From an uncultured Sphingomonadales bacterium (lineage in GTDB: Bacteria; Pseudomonadota; Alphaproteobacteria; Sphingomonadales; Sphingomonadaceae), in assembly GCA_937870585.1 (NCBI GenBank), contig CALMZE010000051.1:1-37227 (forward strand): a stretch of 37,227 bases of DNA, given 5' to 3'. Of this stretch, positions 1 through 7,976 are shown piece by piece. Below the pieces are notes generated by a model. That model made no database searches. It had not been told where the DNA came from and worked only from the letters and a program-made list of their open reading frames with translations. A program made the translations under genes and the position numbers. Within the stretch, counting starts at the first letter, position 1. The number at the start of each line of letters is the position of its first letter.

Positions 1-1350
1 TGCGTCGATAATATCCACGGTCCAATCAACCTGCCATTCGCCCGCTGTGATCATCTGCGCCTGCGCGGCTGGCGTCATCGGACCGTGGATCATGAACATG
101 TTGGGGAAACCCGCGACCATCGCGCCGAGATAGGTGGTCGCCCCTTCGGACCATTTTTCCGTGATCTTCAGTTGATTGACGCCCTGAATATCGATGCGGG
201 TCAGCGCACCGGTTGCGGCATCGAAGCCTGTGGCCGTCACGATCGCATCCAGTTCATAGTCGCCCGCCGCCGTGCGCAGCCCGGTTTCGGTAAAGGCCTG
301 AATCGGAGCGGCTTTGACATCCACCAGCGTCACATTGTCGCGGTTGAACATCTCGAAATAGCCATTGCCGATGCACAGCCGCTTGCCGCCAATCGGGTAG
401 GATTTGGGGCAGAGCAGTTCGGCGGTTTCCGGGTCTTTCACGACGGTACGGATCTTGTCGCGCACGAATTCAGCCACATGGTCGTTGGCGGACGGATCAG
501 TCATCACATCGCTGAAAGCAAAAAGCAGCTGGAACGCATTCTGGGAATTCCACGCTGTCTCCAATATCGACTGGCGCTGTTCTGGCGTCGCCTCATGCGC
601 GGACATGGTGGGATATTCGATCAGCGATACGCCATAGGTGTCGAGCAATTCCTTGCGCCGCTCGGGATAATGCGCCTTCCAATCATTTTCGAATTCCGCA
701 TCCATCGGGCGGTTGCCAGAGGGCATACAATAGGCTGCCGTGCGCTGGAACACATGGAGATGCGCGGCCTGCTCGGCGATGAGCGGCATCGCCTGAATGC
801 CGGTTGAGCCCGTGCCGATAAAGCCGACGCGCTGCCCGGTGAAATCCACGCCCTCGCGCGGCCAGGTCGCCGTGTGGTAAATCTTGCCCTTGAAGCTGTC
901 CATGCCGGGCCAGGGCGGCGTGTTGGGGGCTGAGAGCGCGCCCGAGGCCGCAATGACATAGCGGCACGCAACATGATCGCCCTTGGCCGTGCGGACGTGC
1001 CACAGATTGGCGGCCTCATCAAAATGCAGGCTCGTCACCGGATTGGAGAAGCGGATGAAGTCGCGCAGCTTGAACCGGTCTGCCACATGATTGGCATAGC
1101 GCTCCAGATCGGGCTGGGCGGAAAAATATTCCGGCCACTTCCAATCCTGCTGCAAATCATTGTCGAATCCATAGCTATATTCGACACTCTTGATGTCCAC
1201 GCGCGCGCCGGGATAGCGGTTCCAATACCAAGTACCGCCTACCCCATCACCCGATTCGAAGCAGACAAGGCTGTATTTCTCATGCAGCTTGTGGATCGCA
1301 TAAAGCCCCGAAAATCCGGCCCCGATCACAACAATATCAACCGTCTCCAT
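1..1350 (-). CDS. Flavin-containing Baeyer-Villiger monooxygenase (3' end outside window)
   Basis: The gene reads leftward from ATG 1350 and is open to the window edge, giving 450 residues. Class I Baeyer-Villiger monooxygenases such as cyclohexanone or phenylacetone monooxygenase have about 540, so roughly 90 C-terminal residues are missing. Visible motifs are the FAD-binding GAGFSG (residues 10-15), the long signature GGTWYWNRYPGARVD (38-52), the BVMO fingerprint FKGKIYHTATWP (143-154) and the NADPH Rossmann motif GTGSTG (169-174). Family knowledge: the enzyme inserts one oxygen atom next to a ketone carbonyl, giving an ester or lactone, using FAD, NADPH and O2 in the cytoplasm. It diverges from the crotonase/acyl-CoA dehydrogenase genes and shares a 164-bp intergenic region with them, so a common catabolic role is inferred. 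The substrate is not readable from sequence. Confidence 0.9.
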   Translation of the reverse strand, partial: METVDIVVIGAGFSGLYAIHKLHEKYSLVCFESGDGVGGTWYWNRYPGARVDIKSVEYSYGFDNDLQQDWKWPEYFSAQPDLERYANHVADRFKLRDFIRFSNPVTSLHFDEAANLWHVRTAKGDHVACRYVIAASGALSAPNTPPWPGMDSFKGKIYHTATWPREGVDFTGQRVGFIGTGSTGIQAMPLIAEQAAHLHVFQRTAAYCMPSGNRPMDAEFENDWKAHYPERRKELLDTYGVSLIEYPTMSAHEATPEQRQSILETAWNSQNAFQLLFAFSDVMTDPSANDHVAEFVRDKIRTVVKDPETAELLCPKSYPIGGKRLCIGNGYFEMFNRDNVTLVDVKAAPIQAFTETGLRTAAGDYELDAIVTATGFDAATGALTRIDIQGVNQLKITEKWSEGATTYLGAMVAGFPNMFMIHGPMTPAAQAQMITAGEWQVDWTVDIIDA

Positions 1351-1413
1351 CGCCAGCATCCTCTCTTTGATTAGCCAGACGATAGCGTCCCGCTTTTCAC
1401 AACGCATAACCCG

Positions 1414-1434
1414 TTTGGAGTATGTCACTCCAAA
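1414..1434. promoter_or_regulatory. Perfect inverted repeat, candidate operator between divergent catabolic genes
   Basis: The arms TTTGGAGT (1414-1421) and ACTCCAAA (1427-1434) are perfect reverse complements separated by ATGTC. The site lies 63 bases upstream of the monooxygenase start and 80 bases upstream of the crotonase start, which suits a regulator controlling both directions. It does not resemble the TetR-gene operators at 7916-7957, so a different regulator, not encoded in this window, is inferred. Confidence 0.6.
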
Positions 1435-1514
1435 AGCAGGCGATGCGCCGATTTTGGACTGGTCAAGCACGACTGCTGCACTTACTCGCTGGATAAAGAA
1501 CAGGAGAGATGGAC

Positions 1515-2258
1515 ATGACCGCATTGGTTGAACGCACAGACAGCGACGGCGTGGCAACGCTCACCATCAACCGACCGGACAAGCTCAATGCGCTGACCGT
1601 TGGCGTGTTCCGCGAACTGCGCGGCCATGTGGAAGCCTTGAAGTCAGACAGCAACATCGGCTGCGTCGTGCTGCGCGGCGCGGGCAAATGCTTCTCCGCC
1701 GGGCATGATCTGGCGGACATTGCGACAGGCGAGGCTGTCCCGTCGCGCGGCTGGCACAGCGAGACGCTGCGCCTGATGGAAAAGCTGCCCCAGCCCGTCA
1801 TCGCCGCCGTGCATGGCCATTGCTACACCGGCGCGCTGGAAGTGGCGCTGGCCTGCGATTTCATCGTCGCAGCAGACAATGCCCGCTTTGGCGACACGCA
1901 TTCCAAATGGGCGCTGACGCCCATCTGGGGGATGAGCCAGCGCCTGCCTCGCCGCGTCGGCATCGCCACAGCCAAGCGACTGATGTTCACCGCAGACATG
2001 ATCGGCGCTGAAGAAGCCGTCCGCATCGGTCTGGCCGAATATTGCGTGCCAGCCGCCGATTTTGAAGCGGAGGTGGCCGCGCTCGCTGCGCGCATCACCG
2101 CCAATTCGGCCTTCTCCCACCGCGCCAACAAGCGGCTGCTCGATACCACCGATTCGATGCACCTTGATGGCGGGCTGCAATGGGAAGTGATGGAGTGCGA
2201 AGGCCATGGGCCGGACATGCACGATCGCATTGCCGCCTTCACTGGCGAGCGCGGCTGA
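1515..2258 (+). CDS. Enoyl-CoA hydratase/isomerase family protein (crotonase)
   Basis: This 247-residue protein has typical crotonase length. The oxyanion-hole segment AGKCFSAGHDLADI is near residues 53-66. The first catalytic Glu is kept in GALEVALACD. The segment FGDTHSKWALTPIWGMSQRL has His where classical enoyl-CoA hydratases carry the second catalytic Glu, so simple hydratase activity is uncertain; isomerase, hydrolase or ring-opening activity is possible. ATG 1515 is preferred over ATG 1509 because AGGAG (1502-1506) lies 8 bases upstream of 1515 but almost touches 1509. An acyl-CoA dehydrogenase gene follows 10 bases after the stop, so this is probably the first gene of a catabolic operon. 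Confidence 0.88.
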   Translation: MTALVERTDSDGVATLTINRPDKLNALTVGVFRELRGHVEALKSDSNIGCVVLRGAGKCFSAGHDLADIATGEAVPSRGWHSETLRLMEKLPQPVIAAVHGHCYTGALEVALACDFIVAADNARFGDTHSKWALTPIWGMSQRLPRRVGIATAKRLMFTADMIGAEEAVRIGLAEYCVPAADFEAEVAALAARITANSAFSHRANKRLLDTTDSMHLDGGLQWEVMECEGHGPDMHDRIAAFTGERG

Positions 2259-2268
2259 GGATCATCAG

Positions 2269-3463
2269 ATGGACATCACATTCGGCCCCGAACTCGAATC
2301 CTTCCGCGCCGAAGTCGCAGCGTTTCTTGACACCGCCCCCACGCCCGAAATCCGGGAGGCAGGCCGCAAGACGACGAGCGTCTTCGCGCCGTTCGAAAGC
2401 GTGATGGCGTGGCAGAAGATCCTCCACGCCAAAGGCTGGGTCGCGCGCCCGCTATGGCGGCACCGGCTGGTCGGTCGAGCAGCGCTATATCTTCGCTGAG
2501 GAATATTATGCGCGCGATCTGCCACCCTTGCTCCCCAATGGCTTGCAGATGGTCGGCCCGTTGCTGATCGATCTGGGCAGTGAGGAGCAGAAGGCCAAAT
2601 ATCTGCCGGGCATCCTTTCTGGCGAGGATTATTGGACGCAGGGCTATTCCGAGCCCAATGCAGGCTCTGATCTGGCCGCGCTCAGCTGTGCGGCGGTCGC
2701 AGACGGGGATGACTACATCATCAACGGCCAGAAAATCTGGACGACACTCGCCCACAAGGCCAATCGCATGTTCATGTTGGTGCGCACCAGCAGCGAAGGC
2801 AAGAAGCAACAGGGCATCACCTTTTTGCTGCTCGACCGCACCGATTATCCCGGCATGGAAATCCGCCCGATCATCGGGCTGGATGGAATTCCGGAACAAT
2901 GCGAAGTCTTTTTCGACAATGTCCGCGTGCCGCAAACCGCGCGCGTCGGCGCAGAGAATGACGGGTGGAGCGTCGCCAAGGCTCTGCTCCGCCATGAACG
3001 CGGTGGCTCTGCGGGCAGCCCCGCCATGTATCGCAAGCTGGAGATGATCCGCGCCGCCGCCGAAGGCACGCCTTCGCCACATGGCGGGATGCTGGCGGAT
3101 GATCCCGTGTTCCAGCGCGACATTGGCGAGCTGGAGGCCGAAATCGCATCCCATGCCGCGTTCGAGAAGCTGGTGATCAGTGGCCATCCGCTCGGCCATG
3201 ATCCGGCCATGCCATCAATGAACAAGGTGATGAGCTCCGAACTCGCCCAGCGCGTCTCGGTGCTGATAACGCGCGTGGCGGGCACGGAGGCTCTGCCGCT
3301 CCAGCTTGAAGCGCTCAATGTCGGATCGAACAGCGCGGCTTTGGGCACTGAGCTCGAACTGGTCGCCATGCCCTATTACCTCAATTCGCGCGCCACCACG
3401 ATCTACGCCGGGACCAATGAAGTCCAGCGCGACCTGATCGCCCGCACGCTGCCCGCCGCCTGA
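2269..3463 (+). pseudogene. Acyl-CoA dehydrogenase, apparent +1 frameshift near 2442-2452
   Basis: Two reading frames together make one acyl-CoA dehydrogenase of about 397 residues. The first frame starts at ATG 2269 (GAGGA just upstream) and reads well through AKGWVA. It then turns into nonsense and stops at 2497-2499. From about 2453 the neighbouring frame continues with the family sequence YGGTGWSVEQRYIFAEEYY, the FAD-contacting TQGYSEPNAGSD segment and the C-terminal TIYAGTNEVQRDLIAR. One extra base in the GC-rich run at 2442-2452 explains this. The Glu at the position used as catalytic base in isovaleryl-CoA dehydrogenase appears kept in LLRHERGG, while the medium-chain position (YEG) is Ala (YAG). 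A sequencing error or a genuinely broken gene are both possible; intact neighbours on both sides favour an error or a recent mutation. Confidence 0.85.
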
Positions 3464-3479
3464 CGCAAGGACATATTCG

Positions 3480-4574
3480 ATGGATTTCAGCTTCACGCCC
3501 GAGCAGGAGATGCTCCGCGACAGCCTCGGCAAGCTCCTGGCGCAAACCTATGCGTTCGATCAGCGGCAGGCCCTGCTCAAGGCGGACGCGCCACGCTCCG
3601 AGCCCATCTGGCAGGCGCTCGCCGAAATGGGCCTGCTCGCCCTGCCCTTTGCCGAAGGTGAAGGCGGCCTGGGCGGCCAGCCGTCTGATCTCGTTGCGTG
3701 CGGGATGGTGATGGGACGCCATATCTTTGCCGAACCCTGGCTCGGTGCGATCATCCTCGGCGGCAAGGCGCTCGCCTTGGGCGGAGACCGCGCACAGACG
3801 CTGCTGACCGATGTGCTGGCAGGCAGCGCGCATGTCGCGCTCGCGCATGAGGAGCGGCACGGCATTGGCGCTGTTGCGCAGATGGCCACCACGCTGACGC
3901 TGGATGACGGCACACTGCGACTGTCTGGCGAAAAGAAGCTCGTGCTCGGCGGCGCAGATGCCACCGCGATGATCGTCTCCGGGCGTGCAGGTGACAAGCT
4001 GACGCTGGTCCGCGTTGATCCTGCCGCGCCGGGCGTGACAGTCACCGGCTATCGCATGATTGATGGTCGCCGCGCCGCCACCGTGCGGTTCGACGCTGTG
4101 GTCCTCGCGCCAGACGCCGTGCTGCGCGATGATGCCGAGGCCGCGCTCAACGCTGTAATCGATGACGCCCTGCTCACGCTCTCCGCCGAAGCCGTGGGGG
4201 CCATGAGCGCGCTGCTCGAAATGACAGGTGCCTATGCCGCCACGCGCAAACAGTTTGGCGTACCAATTGGCTCGTTTCAGGCGATGGCGCACCGGCTGGC
4301 CGACATGAAGATCGCCTGGGCCAAGGCGCAGGCGCTGTTGCTTTACACCACAGCCCTGATCGAAGCGGGCAAAGCCACGCCGCGCGATGTGGCGCTGCTC
4401 AAGGCGCAGATGGGCCGGCTGGGCCGCAGCGTCGGCGAAAGCGCGGTGCAGGTGCATGGCGGCATCGGCATGACCGACGAACTCGCCGTAGGCCATTATC
4501 TCAAGCGATTGCTCTGCATCGAAGCCATGCTCGGCAGCACCGATTATCACCTGCGCCGCGTCGGCGCGCGCTGA
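3480..4574 (+). CDS. Acyl-CoA dehydrogenase family protein, second of a pair
   Basis: The protein has 364 residues, slightly short for the family. It begins MDFSFTPEQEMLRDS, typical of the N-terminal helical domain, and has AYAATRKQFGVPIGSFQAMAHRLADM and QVHGGIGMTDELAVGHYLKR in the C-terminal helical domain. The C-terminal segment AMLGSTDYHLRR has no Glu at the usual medium-chain position, and I see no clear alternative base. AAGGA lies about 10 bases before the ATG. It starts 16 bases after the first dehydrogenase stop. Family knowledge: in steroid side-chain degradation by actinobacteria, paired FadE proteins form alpha2beta2 enzymes in which only one subunit holds the catalytic Glu. A similar pairing with the upstream gene is inferred. 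Confidence 0.88.
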   Translation: MDFSFTPEQEMLRDSLGKLLAQTYAFDQRQALLKADAPRSEPIWQALAEMGLLALPFAEGEGGLGGQPSDLVACGMVMGRHIFAEPWLGAIILGGKALALGGDRAQTLLTDVLAGSAHVALAHEERHGIGAVAQMATTLTLDDGTLRLSGEKKLVLGGADATAMIVSGRAGDKLTLVRVDPAAPGVTVTGYRMIDGRRAATVRFDAVVLAPDAVLRDDAEAALNAVIDDALLTLSAEAVGAMSALLEMTGAYAATRKQFGVPIGSFQAMAHRLADMKIAWAKAQALLLYTTALIEAGKATPRDVALLKAQMGRLGRSVGESAVQVHGGIGMTDELAVGHYLKRLLCIEAMLGSTDYHLRRVGAR

Positions 4575-6014
4575 TCAGGCGGTGGCTTGCGCCCAAGCGC
4601 GGGCCAGTTCATCCGCTGCGCCCGTGCCAAATACATAGCGGTCCGGGCGAACGAGCACGGCCTCTGCGCCGTGCCGGTCCAGCCACGTGGCAATCGCATC
4701 GCGGAACGGCGCAAGCGTCGCTTCGCCAAGCGCCGCGCGCGTGATCAGCCAATGGCCCGCGTCGAGCACGTCATCCAGCTTCGCGTCGCCAGTACAGGGT
4801 TGCGGGAAATAGCTGCCCGCGCCCGGTGATCCCGCAAGGATGATGCCTTCAGAAATGGGCGGATACTCAAGCGGCCCATCGGGAGCCTGCCCGGCCGCCC
4901 GCGCGGCGAGCATCTGCTGATCGCGCATCGCGGCGGCTGCCGGATCGGTGATGCACACTGTGCGGCCCATCATCACCGCCATCTCGATAGTGGCGCGCAG
5001 ATTGGGTTCGCGTTCGGGCTGGTAGCTGTCGAGCAGGCCGTCGCTGGCACCGCCCCGCGTCACCGCCGCCAGCTTCCACGCCAGATTCGCCGCATCGCGC
5101 AGGCCTGAGCCCATGCCCTGTCCGGCAAAGGGTGGCGTCTGGTGCGCGGCATCGCCCGCCAGCATCACGCGGCCCTTGCGCCATTGTTCGGCAATGCGCG
5201 CGCGGAAGGTATAGACGGCCTTGCGCTCCAGCGTGACGGCCCCCTCCACATCCCAGGGCTTGAGCAATTCGGCTATAGAGGAATCGCTCGATACCACATA
5301 CGGGTCTTCTCCCGGCAGGATCATGAATTCCCAGCGATGCCGACCCTCACCCATCAGGACGCAGGTGGTGGGCCGGGCCGGATCGCAAATCTGGATGTTC
5401 ACATCGGGCAACCGGGCATAATCCTGCACGATGGTATCGATCACCAGCCACGGTTCTTCAAAGTTCAGATCATGCTGGCCGACCTCCAGAGCGTGCCGCA
5501 CAGGACTGCGCGCGCCATCGGCACCGACCAGATAGCGTGTGCGGACGGTCTGCTCTCCATCAGGCGTGGAAAGTATGACAGAAATCCCGTCCACATCCTC
5601 CTGAAAAGACACGAATTCTGTGCAGTTCTTGAGCGTCGCACACGGCCAGCGCGCCAGTTCCTCGCGCAGCGCCTTTTCCACGCTTGGCTGGTGGATCATG
5701 TTCGCGCCCGGCCAGCCGCCGGGGCCAACCCTGTCCGTCCCTTCGAAACGCAGCAGAATCTGCCGGTCTGCCGTAAAGAAATCATAGCGGGCGGAGCGGC
5801 GGCTGGTGGCCATCACGGAATCGGCCACACCGGCTTCTTGCAGGATTCGCAGGATTTCATGATCGAGATGCGCCGCGCGGGGCAGCGGATAAATGTCCGC
5901 TTCCTTTTCTGCCACCATCACCGCCACTCCGGCGCGCGCGAGCAGCAGGGCCAACGTCACGCCAGTCGGCCCGCCGCCAACGATCAACACATCGCAATCA
6001 AACCCGTCTGCCAT
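4575..6014 (-). CDS. FAD-dependent aromatic hydroxylase (PheA/TfdB/MhpA-like)
   Basis: This 479-residue group A flavoprotein monooxygenase has GGGPTG (13-18) for ADP binding, GADGARS (164-170) and GDAAHQTPPFAGQGMG (287-302), the motif contacting the FAD ribityl chain. It is shorter than MhpA (about 550) and appears to lack the full thioredoxin-like C-terminal domain. Family knowledge: such enzymes hydroxylate phenolic rings ortho to an existing hydroxyl using NAD(P)H and O2, giving a catechol. It is the last gene of a leftward operon with the FAH protein (4 bases upstream) and the ring-cleavage dioxygenase. Its stop abuts the stop of the convergent acyl-CoA dehydrogenase with no gap. Confidence 0.88.
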   Translation of the reverse strand: MADGFDCDVLIVGGGPTGVTLALLLARAGVAVMVAEKEADIYPLPRAAHLDHEILRILQEAGVADSVMATSRRSARYDFFTADRQILLRFEGTDRVGPGGWPGANMIHQPSVEKALREELARWPCATLKNCTEFVSFQEDVDGISVILSTPDGEQTVRTRYLVGADGARSPVRHALEVGQHDLNFEEPWLVIDTIVQDYARLPDVNIQICDPARPTTCVLMGEGRHRWEFMILPGEDPYVVSSDSSIAELLKPWDVEGAVTLERKAVYTFRARIAEQWRKGRVMLAGDAAHQTPPFAGQGMGSGLRDAANLAWKLAAVTRGGASDGLLDSYQPEREPNLRATIEMAVMMGRTVCITDPAAAAMRDQQMLAARAAGQAPDGPLEYPPISEGIILAGSPGAGSYFPQPCTGDAKLDDVLDAGHWLITRAALGEATLAPFRDAIATWLDRHGAEAVLVRPDRYVFGTGAADELARAWAQATA

Positions 6015-6018
6015 GGCC

Positions 6019-6858
6019 TCAAGCCTCCGTCTGCATCACGCCTTCAATGGCACCCAGTTCGTCAATCTCGCAGCGCACCACATCGCCCGCCTTGAGGAAC
6101 TGGCGCGGGTCCATCGCTGCGCCGACGCCACCCGGCGTGCCGGTGAAGATCACATCGCCCGGCTCCAGCGTCATTGCCGCGGAGAGATGCTCAATCTGCT
6201 GCCAAATGTTGAAAACGAGATGCGCCGTGTTCGAATCCTGACGCTTCCCGCCATTCACAAAGCAGCGGATGCCAAGCCGGTGCGGATCGCCCAACTCGTC
6301 AGCCGTGGTGAGCCAAGGCCCCATCGGCGCGTGCGTATCGAAACTCTTGCCCAAGGACCATTGCGGCCCGCCATGTTGCCACATGCGCTCTGTGACATCA
6401 TGCCCCACGCAATGGCCGAAGATCCCGCCCGCCGCGTCCGCCGCAGAGACATGCTTGGCGCGTTTGCCGATCACGGCAACCATCTCCACCTCATAATCAT
6501 TCGCCACGGTGTTGCGCGCGATCAGGATGGGATCGTGCGGGCCGTTCACGCTGGTCTGCGCCTTGGTGAACCACACCTGCCGCTCGGGCGTGCCCATCTT
6601 CGATTCGGCGATATGGTCGGCATAGTTGAGGCCAATGGCGAAAATCTTCCCCGGACGCTGCACCGGCGCGCAGAGCGTGACCGATGACAGCGGCACGCCG
6701 CCACCCGCTGCGGCCTTCGCGTCCAACTGAGGCTTGAGCGCATCCCAATCGGTAATCAGATCGATCATGCTGCCGTCCAACCCGGTATCGATCAGGCTTT
6801 CGCCCATGACGATCCCGGTACGGGTCTGGCCATTGGCGGTATAAGTGGCGAGTTTCAT
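6019..6858 (-). CDS. Fumarylacetoacetate hydrolase family protein
   Basis: The protein has 279 residues. The C-terminal FAH fold is clear: GLNYADHIAES (76-86), the metal-binding Glu residues in NDYEVEMV (E123 and E125), GHDVTER with the metal Asp (D154), GKSFDTHAPMGPW and the closing TGTPGGVG. The ATG overlaps the stop of the upstream dioxygenase gene (ATGA), indicating translational coupling, and fixes the start at 6858. Family members cleave or isomerise 2-oxo acids produced by meta-cleavage, or hydrate and decarboxylate the products. Placed between an extradiol dioxygenase and a hydroxylase, a role in processing the ring-fission product is a well-supported inference; the exact reaction is not. 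Confidence 0.88.
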   Translation of the reverse strand: MKLATYTANGQTRTGIVMGESLIDTGLDGSMIDLITDWDALKPQLDAKAAAGGGVPLSSVTLCAPVQRPGKIFAIGLNYADHIAESKMGTPERQVWFTKAQTSVNGPHDPILIARNTVANDYEVEMVAVIGKRAKHVSAADAAGGIFGHCVGHDVTERMWQHGGPQWSLGKSFDTHAPMGPWLTTADELGDPHRLGIRCFVNGGKRQDSNTAHLVFNIWQQIEHLSAAMTLEPGDVIFTGTPGGVGAAMDPRQFLKAGDVVRCEIDELGAIEGVMQTEA

Positions 6859-7874
6859 GCGGTTTGTCCTTTCGGCTGGCGGCGAAACAGCCGCTTGATG
6901 CGCAAAATGAGCGCGGTGAAGAATGAAACAGTGGCAGGCGAAGGCGCACGCTTGCCCGCAAACATCGGATGCGGCGCGCCCCATTGCACGGCGAGCAGCG
7001 CGCTCAACGGCATTTTCTGCGGTGGGTCGGCAGCGGTTAGCAGATCCCCATCGGTCCAGTGCTCAAGCTCATGGCCCCAGGGGTCTTTCCAATAGTCGAA
7101 GACCTGACTGCCCATGATGTGCCGCCCCACGCCCCATGCTGCCGTGCGCTTGGCGGCTTTGAGATGATCATGGCCCAGCATCAGATCATCCATATTCGCC
7201 ACTTCAAACGCAGCATGAAGCAGATCGGTCTTTTGCGGCAATTGGGCAAGGAACAATGTATGATGATCCGCAGGCTTGTCCCCTCGGTCACAGCGCATGA
7301 AGGCACCAAGCGGCACATCAGGAGCCGCCTCCACCTCGTCCGAAGTCAAAAAGCCAAACCGCGCCTTGTACCACGCTTCAGAGCGGCGGAAGTCCGTGAC
7401 GTTGAGCACGGCATGGCCGATGCGGCGTATATGGGCAGGGCCGGGCTGGAGTCGCACCAGATCGCGAAAGCGCGGGCGGTTGGCGACCGTGTTGCGCGGC
7501 GCATCGGCAAAGGGAAGGCTCGCCTCACCCTTGGCCTGACCCGCGACAATTTCGAGGGAAAAGCCATCCGGATCGGTCAGGCGAACGATCTTGCCGCCGC
7601 CGGATTCGGCCAGATCTTCCACCGCCACACCTTCAGACGCTGCGAGTTGCTCCAGATCGGCGAGCGTTTCAGCGCGAAGTCCCAATGCCTTGAAGCCGGG
7701 CTCACCCTGTTCGGTCACATGCAGAAAGGGCCGCCCATCGCCACCCTTGCCATAAAGCCGGCCGCCTTCTTCAAAACAGGCAAAGCCGAAATCCTCCAGA
7801 AAGGCACGCATTGCGGCCAGATCGGGCGCGGAAAAGCGCACATGGGCAATATCTTCGATGCGGATCACGCTCAT
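6855..7874 (-). CDS. VOC-family extradiol ring-cleavage dioxygenase
   Basis: The 339-residue protein has two vicinal-oxygen-chelate modules. The C-terminal module holds the expected Fe(II) ligands of type I extradiol dioxygenases: H154 in IGHAVLNV, H220 in LLHAAFEV and E271 in GHELEHW. The conserved HHTLFLA segment sits at 204-210. Family knowledge: these enzymes open catechol-type rings beside the two hydroxyls with O2. The start has GGGAGAG at a good distance. It is the first gene of a three-gene operon and faces a TetR gene across paired operators. Oddly, about 50 residues follow the catalytic domain, ending in a hydrophobic stretch and a basic tail (FFTALILRIKRLFRRQ), which is unusual for this family. 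Confidence 0.87.
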   Translation of the reverse strand: MSVIRIEDIAHVRFSAPDLAAMRAFLEDFGFACFEEGGRLYGKGGDGRPFLHVTEQGEPGFKALGLRAETLADLEQLAASEGVAVEDLAESGGGKIVRLTDPDGFSLEIVAGQAKGEASLPFADAPRNTVANRPRFRDLVRLQPGPAHIRRIGHAVLNVTDFRRSEAWYKARFGFLTSDEVEAAPDVPLGAFMRCDRGDKPADHHTLFLAQLPQKTDLLHAAFEVANMDDLMLGHDHLKAAKRTAAWGVGRHIMGSQVFDYWKDPWGHELEHWTDGDLLTAADPPQKMPLSALLAVQWGAPHPMFAGKRAPSPATVSFFTALILRIKRLFRRQPKGQTA

Positions 7875-7915
7875 CGCTGTCTCTCCCGTCTTGCTGCAAA
7901 TCCTGCGATTCGCAC

Positions 7916-7957
7916 TTGACTATTTGGTCAAAATGCCACAGTTGACCAAATAGTCAA
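7916..7957. promoter_or_regulatory. Paired TetR-type operators in the divergent promoter region
   Basis: TTGACTATTTGGTCAA (7916-7931) and TTGACCAAATAGTCAA (7942-7957) are exact reverse complements with a 10-base spacer. Each 16-mer is itself an imperfect dyad (TTGAC-N6-GTCAA), so there are two operator-like sites with repeats 26 bases apart. They sit between the dioxygenase operon and the TetR gene. Autoregulation and repression of the operon by the TetR protein is the natural inference. Confidence 0.85.
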
Positions 7958-7976
7958 TACTGATAGAACGCATTGC

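Noticed and set aside
3381-4550. Long minus-strand reading frame (389 codons) opposite the second acyl-CoA dehydrogenase
   Set aside because: It has no recognisable motifs, is His/Arg/Gln-rich as expected for the antisense of a GC-rich gene, and lies opposite a clear family member.
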